Source of the DNA: an uncultured Vibrio sp.
Lineage (GTDB): Bacteria; Pseudomonadota; Gammaproteobacteria; Enterobacterales; Vibrionaceae
Direction of reading: 5' to 3'
Length of the DNA: 64,000 nt
Assembly (NCBI RefSeq): GCF_963675395.1
Contig: NZ_OY776222.1
Location: forward strand, 434,001 to 498,000
In this document: positions 9,210 to 18,362 of the stretch, piece after piece
Numbering within the stretch: position 1 is the stretch's first letter
Layout: the number at the start of each line of letters is the position of its first letter
Notes under the pieces: generated by a model
The model's database searches: none
Seen by the model: the letters and a program-made list of their open reading frames with translations, nothing else
What the model was told of the DNA's origin: nothing
Made by a program: the position numbers and the translations under genes

Positions 9210-10790
9210 ATGCGTTCGACAAAAATGAAAGCGGGAGTCCCTATTTTAGGGATTTTAATGGGGACAGCAGCGGCAGGAGCGAGCCAGTTAGTTTTTGCAG
9301 CACAGCTTCAACCAGGTCCAGAGCCTACATTACACACTCAAGAAGCTTACTCTCCTGATAGTAACTTTACGGCTAAGTGGACTAGAGCTGACGCGCGCCA
9401 ACTTAAGCGCTTGTCCGACCCTATGGCAGGGTCTCGTGAGAACTCGATGCCACAAGAGTACACCATGCCGAACGTTCCACAGGATTTTCCGGACATGTCT
9501 AATGAGCAGGTATGGGTGTGGGATTCATGGCCCCTAACTGACGCAGATGCCAACCAATACAGTATTAACGGTCAGGAAGTTATTTTCTCGCTAGTAGCAG
9601 ATCGAAGCCTTGGTTTTGATGATCGCCATGTCTTTGCGAAGATCGGCTACTTCTATCGTCCAGCGGGCATTCCTGCGGAAGAGCGTCCTGAAAATGGCGG
9701 ATGGACTTACGGTGGTCTTGTTTTTGATGAAGGGGTTACCGGGCAAATCTTTGAGGACCAGTCATACAGTCATCAGACACAATGGTCTGGTTCTGCCCGA
9801 ATTTTCCCAGGTGGCAAGGTCAAACTTTTCTTTACCGATGTTGCATTTTATCGTGACGCAGACGGCAATGATATCAAGCCATATGACCCGCGTATTGCAC
9901 TCAGTGTCGGTAAGATACACGCGAATAAAAATGGCGTGAAGTTTACTGGGTTCGATAAGGTGACTAATTTGCTAGAAGCAGACGGTACATATTACCAGAC
10001 GGCTGAACAGAACCCTTACTTTAACTTCCGTGACCCATTCACTTTTGAAGACCCTGCTCACCCGGGTGAAACCTTTATGGTCTTTGAAGGTAACTCAGCA
10101 ATGGAAAGGGGCTCGGCCAAGTGTACCAAGGAAGATCTGGGTTATCAGGATGGTGACCCTTATGCTGAAACAGTGCGAGAAGTGAATGCATCGGGGGCGA
10201 CTTTCCAGATCGGTAACGTTGGTTTAGCGCGAGCAACCAATGAAGATCTTACCGAGTGGGAATTTCTACCACCGATCCTTTCGGCAAACTGTGTTACAGA
10301 CCAGACCGAACGCCCTCAAATTTATCAGAAAGATGGAAAATACTACCTGTTCACAATTAGCCATAGTACGACTTTCGCAAATGGCATTACTGGTCCTGAA
10401 GGGGTGTATGGCTTTGTAGGCGATGGTATCCGCAGTGATTATCAGCCACTGAATCAAGGATCGGGGTTAGTGCTTGGTAACCCAACGAATCTGAACTTCT
10501 ATCCTGGAACGCCTTTCGATCCAGACTATAATCAGCCAGCAGGCCACTTCCAGTCTTATTCACACTATGTGATGCCTGATGGACTGATTCAATCATTCAT
10601 CGATACGGTTGGCGTTAAAGAAAACTTCCGACGTGGTGGTACTTTGGCACCAACGGTGAAAGTCCTGATTAATGGAGATACATCAGAGGTCGATTACTCT
10701 TACGGAACGAATGGATTAGGTGGCTGGGCTGATATCCCGTCGAATGTGAACGTGAATCCTAGCGGCGTTATCAAGAAACCGCTTAAGTAG
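9210..10790 (+). CDS. Levansucrase (GH68), secreted
   Basis: Transfers fructosyl units from sucrose to a growing beta-2,6-fructan (levan), or to water, outside the cytoplasm. The first 30 or so residues form a signal peptide (basic MRSTKMK, then a hydrophobic stretch ending near VFA-A). GH68 landmarks: VWDSWPL with the nucleophile Asp105, QWSGSARIF, FRDPF with the transition-state-stabilising Asp275, and TERPQIY with the acid/base Glu367. The length (526 aa) is slightly above Gram-negative relatives. The start follows AGAGG with 8-base spacing. It lies downstream of a c-di-GMP riboswitch and a ScrR-like site and just upstream of a GH32 fructanase, so it probably makes a sucrose-derived exopolysaccharide under biofilm control. 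Confidence 0.95.
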   Translation: MRSTKMKAGVPILGILMGTAAAGASQLVFAAQLQPGPEPTLHTQEAYSPDSNFTAKWTRADARQLKRLSDPMAGSRENSMPQEYTMPNVPQDFPDMSNEQVWVWDSWPLTDADANQYSINGQEVIFSLVADRSLGFDDRHVFAKIGYFYRPAGIPAEERPENGGWTYGGLVFDEGVTGQIFEDQSYSHQTQWSGSARIFPGGKVKLFFTDVAFYRDADGNDIKPYDPRIALSVGKIHANKNGVKFTGFDKVTNLLEADGTYYQTAEQNPYFNFRDPFTFEDPAHPGETFMVFEGNSAMERGSAKCTKEDLGYQDGDPYAETVREVNASGATFQIGNVGLARATNEDLTEWEFLPPILSANCVTDQTERPQIYQKDGKYYLFTISHSTTFANGITGPEGVYGFVGDGIRSDYQPLNQGSGLVLGNPTNLNFYPGTPFDPDYNQPAGHFQSYSHYVMPDGLIQSFIDTVGVKENFRRGGTLAPTVKVLINGDTSEVDYSYGTNGLGGWADIPSNVNVNPSGVIKKPLK

Positions 10791-10820
10791 AACTTATTAA
10801 GTTCTGTATGCCATTAAATG

Positions 10821-10844
10821 AGAGGGGCGGGTATTTGCCCCTCT
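10821..10844 (+). repeat. Intercistronic hairpin between levansucrase and fructanase genes
   Basis: Perfect 8-bp GC-rich stem AGAGGGGC / GCCCCTCT (10821-10828 and 10837-10844) with no T-tail. It lies in the 72-base gap, so it more likely tunes mRNA stability or partial read-through than fully terminates. Confidence 0.6.
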
Positions 10845-10862
10845 ATAATAATTAGTAGGGTT

Positions 10863-12485
10863 ATGCGCTTTAACATAAATTTATTGATGGGCGTAAGGCC
10901 TATCATAACTGCTTTCACTCTCTGTGCGTTGCTGGCATCTGATGTTGTGAGTAGTTCACCACTGTTTGTTGAACAGTCATCTTCAGAATTGTCACCGTTT
11001 ACTCGTCCGGTAAAATGGTCTCCCTATCGGCCTGCAATACATATTACCCCCAACAGACACTGGATGAACGATCCTCAGCGCCCATTGCTGATCGACGGTG
11101 TTTGGCATTATTACTATCTGTACAACGCAGACTATCCAAATGGTAATGGGACCGAGTGGTATCACATGACATCCCAAGACCTAGTCCACTGGCAGGAGCA
11201 GGGTATTGCCATCCATAAATATAAAAACGGCCTTGGGGATATTCAGACTGGCAGTGCCGTCGTTGACACCAACAATACGGCTGGCTTTGGTGCCGGAGTG
11301 ATTATTGCTATTGCGACTCAGCAACATGACGGTGTACAGCGCCAGTCACTCTTTGTTTCAACAGATGGTGGTTACCACTTCAAAGAGTATGATGATAACC
11401 CCATTATGGACAATCCTGGAGCGGAGCATTGGCGCGATCCAAAAGTCATCTGGGATGAAGAGAATAATCAATGGCTAATGGCGCTCGCTGAAGGACACAA
11501 AATCGGCTTCTATACCTCCCCTGACCTTAAACACTGGACGTATCAATCCGATTTCCAACGTGATGATCTTGGGCTTCTGGAGTGCCCTGATCTGTTTCAG
11601 CTTTCGCTTGATGGTGATCCTAATAATATTCGATGGTTACTTGTATCCGGAGCGAACGGTTTTAAAACAGGAAAAACGACAGGTACGGCCTACTGGGTTG
11701 GTCATTGGGATGGGAAACGATTTACGCCAGAGAGTAATGAGCCCAAATGGCTTGATGCCGGTGCTGATTTTTATGCGATGGTATCGTGGGCAAATACCGA
11801 CCAGGAAACGAACCAACGTCTTGACTCTCGGTATGCAATCGGCTGGCTAAATAATTGGGCTTATGCAACAAAGTTACCCATGAAGGAATGGCATGGCGCA
11901 GCGAGTTCTATCGTACGTCAAATACAGCTCCGATCGGTCGATGGGGAGCCAGTGCTTTTCTCCAAGCCTATCGAGGCCATCTCTGAGTTGGAAGGTAATT
12001 CCTATACTCGCTCGGCAGTCGAAGTCTCTGCATCAACAAAAACCGTCTTCCCCAAACCGATATCGAGTGCGTATCGAATCAAAGCCGATATTGACACACA
12101 TTCTGATGCCAGCGAGATTCAATTTCGCCTTATGGGAAAGGAGGGTCATTACGCCATCGTTGGATATAACTTTGCAGACAAAACGGTGTTTATCAGACGT
12201 GATCAGGATGCAATAGCAAGCTTGATGCCTGATGTATATAGTGAAGAACGTAAGGCGGTCGTTAGTACCCACAACGATGGTGTAAAACTGGATATTATTG
12301 TTGATACGTTCTCTGTCGAGGTGTTTGTAAACGATGGTGAGATGTCGCTTTCTAATCTTTATTTTAGTGGTCAATCAAGCAATGATATTTCAGTAGTTTC
12401 CGTTGAAGGAGATAGCGTACTGAAAAATTTAAATCTTACGCCATTAAAAGTTACACCAATTAAACGTATTAACGGTGGTAAGTAA
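10863..12485 (+). CDS. Secreted GH32 fructanase (levanase/invertase-like)
   Basis: Hydrolyses fructosyl bonds of levan, inulin or sucrose. Numbered from the ATG at 10863: HWMNDPQRP with the nucleophile Asp70, HWRDPK with Asp192, and LECPDLF with the acid/base Glu240, followed by a C-terminal beta-sandwich (about 370-540). The N-terminus has a hydrophobic signal segment (TAFTLCALLASDVVSSS). An upstream ATG at 10818 precedes the intergenic hairpin and has no good ribosome site, so 10863 is preferred. It is co-directional with the levansucrase, 72 bases behind it, suggesting an operon in which levan is made and then trimmed or reused. Export argues against it being the cytoplasmic sucrose-6-phosphate hydrolase ScrB. 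Exact substrate is unproven. Confidence 0.9.
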   Translation: MRFNINLLMGVRPIITAFTLCALLASDVVSSSPLFVEQSSSELSPFTRPVKWSPYRPAIHITPNRHWMNDPQRPLLIDGVWHYYYLYNADYPNGNGTEWYHMTSQDLVHWQEQGIAIHKYKNGLGDIQTGSAVVDTNNTAGFGAGVIIAIATQQHDGVQRQSLFVSTDGGYHFKEYDDNPIMDNPGAEHWRDPKVIWDEENNQWLMALAEGHKIGFYTSPDLKHWTYQSDFQRDDLGLLECPDLFQLSLDGDPNNIRWLLVSGANGFKTGKTTGTAYWVGHWDGKRFTPESNEPKWLDAGADFYAMVSWANTDQETNQRLDSRYAIGWLNNWAYATKLPMKEWHGAASSIVRQIQLRSVDGEPVLFSKPIEAISELEGNSYTRSAVEVSASTKTVFPKPISSAYRIKADIDTHSDASEIQFRLMGKEGHYAIVGYNFADKTVFIRRDQDAIASLMPDVYSEERKAVVSTHNDGVKLDIIVDTFSVEVFVNDGEMSLSNLYFSGQSSNDISVVSVEGDSVLKNLNLTPLKVTPIKRINGGK

Positions 12486-13129
12486 TATCATGAAATGATT
12501 TGTAGCACGAGTAATTATCCTTCTAGTAATGTTTCGATGTTTATAATTAATATAACCAAAATATTATTCCGTAATTGACTCTGTTTTTAAAAATAAACAG
12601 GACTTAATTTTACCTTGTCAATCAAATTAGAACTAAGAAATTCTGAACGAAAAATGTAATTATTCGTTTAAAACGGATATTGTTTATTTTCACCAAAAAT
12701 TACATTTAATAAGTTGATCTTTGTTCAGATATTCTCCAAACTAAAAGGTTATTTTTGCTGAGTTAATGATGCGTAGATAAGTGTCTAGAATGGAAGTGTC
12801 CATCCTTAATGATATTATTTTCAATTTAACATGATGGCAATAGTTTATGTTTTTCAACAGGTTGTTGATTGTTTTCTACATAGCGAGCACTTTTAAGCTC
12901 ACATATGTCCAAAAGTTGTTTAAAACACTTTAAAGTTAATGTTGTTTTCACGCCTGAAAGCCATAAGGCTTACCTTCTATTTACCTAAAATAAGTAATAT
13001 GTTAATAATTTCTCCCTAATTCTCAGGGGCTGTATGTACTGCGTTTTAAATAAAGGGATTTAGTTCGTGACCATTAGGAAATAAAGGCTAGCGAACTATA
13101 GAAATATAAATGTAGAAATAAGGAAATTT
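12486..13129. other. AT-rich gap before the subtilase gene
   Basis: About 640 bases, strongly AT-rich, with no open frame, tRNA or riboswitch that I can recognise. A ribosome binding site AAGGAAA precedes the protease start. It probably holds the protease promoter, but no confident -35/-10 pair was found. Confidence 0.5.
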
Positions 13130-16100
13130 ATGAGTAGTCGCTTTAAGCGCAGTAAGGTTGCTGTGCATTGTTTAGCGTTATTAGGTGCAAGTATGTCACT
13201 TTGCGCGCAAGCCGAAACGGAATTGGCTGCAGTACAAGGTGGAGCAAAAGGGGTTGAGTTTACCCTTATCACTGGTGACAAAGTCAGTGCTGTTGTAAGC
13301 AATACCGGTGAACTCGGTGGTATTCGCATGCTTAATGAAGACGGTGTGGAAATTGTTACGTCAGTGTTCAAACGTGGTAACGATACTTACTTAGTGCCAG
13401 CAAAAGCACAGCCTTTCGTTGATTCACGTGCGATTGACATAGAGTTGTTTAATATCAATAAGTTATATCAGTCAAATTATGATGACGCGAGCACAGGTAA
13501 TCTTCCTGTAATTATCGAATACACCGATGGTTCACTCGCAGGTGCTGCAACACCGACTGTGATTGAAGGCACTTCATTAACTGGTGAAATCGAATTAATC
13601 GACAGTGCAGCATTTGGTATCGAAAAAGAGAAAGCCGCAGAAGTGTGGGAAAACCTAACACAGGACGGACGTGTCGAAGGGGTTTGGCTTGATGCAGTGA
13701 TCCACGGTCACAAGCAATCTGTTGGCACTACGTTGACACCGACCGTGCCTTTAACTGGTGCGTTGGGTCCTTCAGCCGTTACGTTTAATGGTGAAGGCGT
13801 CACAGTGGCGGTACTGGATACTGGCTACGATATTGAGCACCGTGACTTACAGGGTCAGGTGATTGGCTCAAAAGACTTTTCATATTCTTCAAACGGTGTT
13901 GATGATTTAAATGGCCACGGTACCCACACAGCTTCGACGATAGCGGGTACCGGCGCAGAATCGAATGGCTACTGGGAAGGCATGGCGCCTGGTGCTGACC
14001 TATTGATCGGTAAAGTGCTGAGTAACAGTGGGGGTGGTAGTACCTCCGGTATTATTAACGGCATGATCTGGGCGGTTGAGAATGGTGCAGACATTGTCAA
14101 TATGTCGCTGGGTGGCACAGCAACAGCTTGTGAAGGCCCAATGGTTGATGTGGTTGAAGCATATAGAGACAAAGCTCTGTTTGTTATCTCCGCCGGTAAC
14201 AGCTATACCCGCGAAACGGTCGGTTCACCGGGTTGTGCACCAAGTGCCTTGACTGTGGCGGCGTTGGATCGTGAAAACCAGACGGCATTGTTCTCTTCAC
14301 GAGGGCCATCACCAGATGGTCATTCAGCAAAACCAGATATTGGTTCACAAGGTGTCAATGTAATGGCGGCGGCATCCGGTGGTGTTGGTAGCAATGCGTA
14401 TCGCTCTTTGTCAGGTACATCTATGTCAGCACCTCATGTTGCGGGCGGTGCAGCGATTGTATTGCAAGCTCGCCCTGAACTTTCTCCGGTACAGCTGAAA
14501 CGCGTTCTGACTTCTTCAGTCTTTGACAATGATGCCCATGTACTAGAACAAGGCGCAGGTCCAATGGATGTGAACCGCGCAATTACTCAACCTGTGATTG
14601 CCGCACCAAACGTTGAGCTTGGTCGATTTGTTGATGTGTCATCAGCGGGCAGCGTAGACGCGTATGTGACGTTGACCAACATCAGCGACAGTGACGTAAG
14701 CTATAAGTTGAGCATGGATCTGATTGGCGAAGACGGTAAAACGAAATTGCCAGCAACTCTGGCTGGGTTAGGTACTAAATCGGTGACGGTGCCGGCAAAT
14801 GGTTCAGTCGATGTGCCTGTTTGGATAGAGCCACAAGTGGCACTACGCGATGGCGCGTATGGCGCTATTACGGGACGTATTAAAGGTGTGAGTACTGGAC
14901 AATCGGATGAACAAATTACCGTACCTGTATCATTCTGGATCCAACCATCGGAAGTGGAACTGACATTAAATGCGTACGATTACCGTGGTAAGCCTGCAAC
15001 CAGTGCTTCTAAAGCTTATATCATTAATGAAGAAGACGATTGGGGCCATGTGCTTTACTTTAGTAATGGTCAAGCAAGCATCAGTGTACCTAAAGGTAGC
15101 TACAGCGTTATTTCAAACATTGTAACCTACGACAATGACTCTGATTTTGGTGGATTGCCTGAGTCTGCGGCGCAGATGGCGTACCTTGATCACAAAGTCA
15201 CCTCAGATACGCAACTTACTTTTGATGCCGGTAGAGCAGAAAAGCTTGAGTTTAAAACGGATAAGCCAATTGATACCCAAGGCTTCTCATTTGGTTTTAC
15301 CTATGCACTGGATGACAACAAAGTCGCGAAGCTCGCTGCAATTGATTTGATGCCAGATTATGTGGAAAACATGTATCTATGGTCACAAGGTCACGACAGT
15401 CGTTTCCGTTCATTTGTGTCTACTCATGCAACGGCACCAGAAACTGTGATGACGATGGAAAATGGTCAGCAGTTACACACCGTAGCACAAGCTCTTGCTG
15501 TTGGTTTTGATGGGAAAGGCACGGCAGAAGTGGTGCCTGTGGGTGACGGTGATTATTCTACAGATTGGAGTCAATTTGATTTAGAAGGCAAAATTGCTCT
15601 GTTCCAGAACCCGTACTACATAACGTCATACATGGTAAAAAATGCACTAAGCCAAGGTGCGGTTGGCGTACTTTTCTATCGTCCAGGCACGAATGGCCGT
15701 TATAAAACAGCCATAACCGGCATTCCAACGAAGCCAGTGGCAGGTCTAAGTGCTGAAGAAGGTGAAATTTTATTTGCTGAAATTCAACAAGGTCGCAATA
15801 AGGTAAGTTGGTCAGGCACAGCCGTTGATAGAACGCCTTATACCTACCAACTGCACCACATCACAGATGGTCACAACAAAGGTGGCTTAGTTCGTGTGCA
15901 TGATAAAGACTTGTATCACATTAGTGCCGCTTATCACGCACAGGGCGAAGAACGCCCAGTGTTCCGTGACATGATGGCGCAAACCAACAGCACAGGTGAG
16001 TTCTATTCAACAGGTAGCCCACAGATGTTAATAGCACCTGTTGTACGTGACGAATACTACACTGCAACGAGCAAAAACACGTGGACCAACGTTGTTATGC

Positions 16101-16906
16101 AGGGCAGCCGTATTCAATCTGATGGTGCCTACTTTGACGGCCCGCGCATTATGCCTGCTGGCGGAGAAGAAGATACAACGTGGTTGAAAGGACCAAAAGG
16201 CGCGAGCTTGAATACGAGCAACTATGCGGTCGGTAACCGTGATACTAACGTGATTACTTGGAACTTAGCACAGTTTGGTGATGCATCAGGTCACGATGCG
16301 ATTGCAGGTCAGAATGGCATGTCAGCTTATGGTCTGTGGGTGAATGGTGAGAATACGTACATGGATGTAGGCACCTCAACCTTGCCGGAAGAAAGTGCTG
16401 AAGTACGCCTAGAGCTACGTAACTATAACCGAGGAGTGGATGAGCGTTCTCCGGTTGGTGACAAGTTAGGGTCATTCTATCAGGGTATCTTTACCTTTAT
16501 GACGGATCAAAGCATGCAAGGTGCACAACCTATTTTGGTTCCGAAAATTGATGTGCCTGTGGATATTCACAACAGCTATGCAGCGGGTGAGCCAGCAAAA
16601 GTTGTTCTATCGGGTTTAATGGACGACCATGACACTGTTAACTTGGCAGAAGCTACTTTGCAATACGCTTATGGTCAGGAATGCCTGTTGAGCTATGTGT
16701 ATGCTTATTCATATTGTCCGGTGAGCAACAAACTGGATGAATCTGGTTGGGTTGACGCAGAAGTGGCTTATGAAGAAGGTCAGTGGGTTGCTACCGTGCC
16801 AAATGACGCTCAAGCTGGTGAGTTTGTTCACTTACGTGTCTTTATGGCCGATCAGGCTTCAAGCACAGCACAAGTAACTACCTTGCGTGCTTACCAACTG
16901 AAATAA
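13130..16906 (+). CDS. Large secreted subtilisin-like serine protease (S8)
   Basis: A 1258-aa exported protease. The N-terminus is a signal peptide ending near CAQA-E. The catalytic triad is complete: VLDTGYD (Asp230), NGHGTHTAS (His263) and GTSMSAPHVAG (Ser431), with the oxyanion Asn in VISAGNS. Residues about 40-200 look like a propeptide region. After the catalytic domain come Fn3-like beta segments and a PA-like insert (QGAVGVLFYRPGTNG, about 840-860), as in lactocepin/C5a-peptidase-type subtilases. The protein ends in a beta-rich domain with two cysteine-containing motifs. It is monocistronic, with its own terminator. Likely role: extracellular protein degradation; substrate unknown. Confidence 0.93.
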   Translation: MSSRFKRSKVAVHCLALLGASMSLCAQAETELAAVQGGAKGVEFTLITGDKVSAVVSNTGELGGIRMLNEDGVEIVTSVFKRGNDTYLVPAKAQPFVDSRAIDIELFNINKLYQSNYDDASTGNLPVIIEYTDGSLAGAATPTVIEGTSLTGEIELIDSAAFGIEKEKAAEVWENLTQDGRVEGVWLDAVIHGHKQSVGTTLTPTVPLTGALGPSAVTFNGEGVTVAVLDTGYDIEHRDLQGQVIGSKDFSYSSNGVDDLNGHGTHTASTIAGTGAESNGYWEGMAPGADLLIGKVLSNSGGGSTSGIINGMIWAVENGADIVNMSLGGTATACEGPMVDVVEAYRDKALFVISAGNSYTRETVGSPGCAPSALTVAALDRENQTALFSSRGPSPDGHSAKPDIGSQGVNVMAAASGGVGSNAYRSLSGTSMSAPHVAGGAAIVLQARPELSPVQLKRVLTSSVFDNDAHVLEQGAGPMDVNRAITQPVIAAPNVELGRFVDVSSAGSVDAYVTLTNISDSDVSYKLSMDLIGEDGKTKLPATLAGLGTKSVTVPANGSVDVPVWIEPQVALRDGAYGAITGRIKGVSTGQSDEQITVPVSFWIQPSEVELTLNAYDYRGKPATSASKAYIINEEDDWGHVLYFSNGQASISVPKGSYSVISNIVTYDNDSDFGGLPESAAQMAYLDHKVTSDTQLTFDAGRAEKLEFKTDKPIDTQGFSFGFTYALDDNKVAKLAAIDLMPDYVENMYLWSQGHDSRFRSFVSTHATAPETVMTMENGQQLHTVAQALAVGFDGKGTAEVVPVGDGDYSTDWSQFDLEGKIALFQNPYYITSYMVKNALSQGAVGVLFYRPGTNGRYKTAITGIPTKPVAGLSAEEGEILFAEIQQGRNKVSWSGTAVDRTPYTYQLHHITDGHNKGGLVRVHDKDLYHISAAYHAQGEERPVFRDMMAQTNSTGEFYSTGSPQMLIAPVVRDEYYTATSKNTWTNVVMQGSRIQSDGAYFDGPRIMPAGGEEDTTWLKGPKGASLNTSNYAVGNRDTNVITWNLAQFGDASGHDAIAGQNGMSAYGLWVNGENTYMDVGTSTLPEESAEVRLELRNYNRGVDERSPVGDKLGSFYQGIFTFMTDQSMQGAQPILVPKIDVPVDIHNSYAAGEPAKVVLSGLMDDHDTVNLAEATLQYAYGQECLLSYVYAYSYCPVSNKLDESGWVDAEVAYEEGQWVATVPNDAQAGEFVHLRVFMADQASSTAQVTTLRAYQLK

Positions 16907-16969
16907 AACTCGCTTATGAAGGCCAACTGTGTCACTCCTTGGCACAGTATGGCTTCAATACAGCAATAG

Positions 16970-16998
16970 AAAAGCCCGTCAATGGGCTTTTTTGTTTT
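16970..16998 (+). terminator. Terminator after the subtilase
   Basis: Stem AAAAGCCC / GGGCTTTT around a 6-base loop followed by a long T-run (16970-16998), 64 bases after the stop codon. Confidence 0.9.
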
Positions 16999-17148
16999 TT
17001 GCCATTGAATAATGACTTCCTTACGGCAAGAGGTACCTAAGGACTAATGAAAACCTAGGCTTGAACTGTGAATAATTGAGCGGAAGTTAGATAAAGGTGA
17101 ACTCATGCTTCACCTTGTAGGCTCTAGCTTATAAGGAATAAAGCAAAC

Positions 17149-17607
17149 TCAGTCTTGCGGGGCTTGTTTCGCATTGATTTCAGCATAAGTGTGTAGAAGC
17201 TCTGTCAGTGTTTTAACCCACACAAATACATCCGTCGGCGTGTTTTCAAGCAGTTTTTCAACTTGAGCACAATGGGTTTCAAGCGTGATGGCCTCTTCCA
17301 AACGAAATGAGATCGCATAGAAATGCCAAAGGATCAACCGCGTCATTCTCTCACTGTTTTGCTTCGCATGTTCTGAGTCATCAAAAGCTTGTTGAACTTC
17401 ACTCAGCGCAATTGCTGTCATACGTAGCATTGCATCAAGGCGGGCAGACAACATACGGTCTTCACTATCCACTTCTTCTTGATCAAAAGTAAACAGCTCA
17501 TTCATCACGTCTTCTGGCACCATTTTGCTGATCATACGAGCACTAAACTCTTCCAGTTCATGACGAGGCATGGTTACAAGACAATCGAAGGTGTAATCAC
17601 GAAGCAT
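17149..17607 (-). CDS. Conserved hypothetical protein, helical, 152 aa
   Basis: Not recognised. The protein is soluble, acidic and apparently all-helical, rich in Glu, Met and Leu, with no signal peptide, membrane segment or catalytic motif. A stretch near residues 50-110 (SEDRMLSARLDAML... and QQAFDDSEHAKQNSERMTRL) has helical-bundle character. The coding look is good (long open frame, normal codon use) and it stands alone between the protease terminator and the OmpA gene. A regulatory or adaptor role is possible but nothing here demonstrates it. Confidence 0.6.
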   Translation of the reverse strand: MLRDYTFDCLVTMPRHELEEFSARMISKMVPEDVMNELFTFDQEEVDSEDRMLSARLDAMLRMTAIALSEVQQAFDDSEHAKQNSERMTRLILWHFYAISFRLEEAITLETHCAQVEKLLENTPTDVFVWVKTLTELLHTYAEINAKQAPQD

Positions 17608-18362
17608 AAAATCACTCTAGTTTGGTCATCAGTTTCTGTTGTTGCATTCTAAGTGCTGAGGATTGGATTTCCACTGTTTATTTTCGTGAATCGTTCAGAG
17701 CAGAGAATTCCTGTGTGAGTACCGAATTGGCTTTCCATCAAATCTCGCGTGTCAAACACATTTATAACAGGCTAAGATTTTTTACAGCAACGGCTAAAGG
17801 AGCAAGAAACAAAGGTCCTAATAAATAATACGCCCTTTTTTATTAGATAAACGTTTAAATCCCGACATGTTTAGATACGGAATATTTAAAATTGACCTGT
17901 CATCCAAGGAGTTTCTGAAGAATAAATTTAATTAGTTTTTAAATTTATCGTCAAACCTCTTCAAATGGTTACATAGCAACCTCTGATTTAGGGCTTATGT
18001 AAGAACTATCTGAAAGTCATGTAGTTACAGTTATGGGAAATATAATTTCAAAAATGTGAACTAAGAGCTAAACCTGAAGATAAACCATTAATTTTGGTGG
18101 AAATTTAAACGAAAAATTAAAATCTTATTGGTTAAATGTATTTATGAACTTAGTAGTTATTAAAAATATTAATATGAATCGATTCTATAAATTAAATTTA
18201 TATCAAAGATAAACTGAATTTGTTAATTAAAACGCATTATTCATATAGCATGCGCTTCAATTCTTAAGACTAGTTTTTCTTGATTAAAGTTTATTAAAAA
18301 ACAAATCATTAAATAGTCGATTAATAATAGTTTTAAAATATCTAATAAGCGCAGGAATTTCT
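17608..18362. other. Very AT-rich 750-bp gap upstream of the OmpA-type gene
   Basis: No convincing gene. A 68-codon frame at 17622-17828 has no ribosome site and no recognisable content. The last 500 bases are strikingly AT-rich, the kind of DNA bound by H-NS-type silencers, and should contain the promoter of the OmpA-like gene, which starts after CAGGAA. Confidence 0.5.

Noticed and set aside
10818..10862. Upstream ATG as start of the GH32 gene
   Set aside because: Lies before the intergenic hairpin, no ribosome site, and would place a non-signal extension before the signal peptide.
10863..12485. Calling the GH32 gene scrB (sucrose-6-phosphate hydrolase)
   Set aside because: It has an export signal and is unlinked to scrA/scrR; ScrB is cytoplasmic.
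12486..13129. Second c-di-GMP riboswitch before the subtilase
   Set aside because: No GACGCAAAG core, tetraloop helix or AGCGGG closing was found in this gap.
17622..17828. 68-codon plus-strand frame upstream of the OmpA-type gene
   Set aside because: No ribosome site, no recognisable domain, odd composition in an AT-rich spacer.
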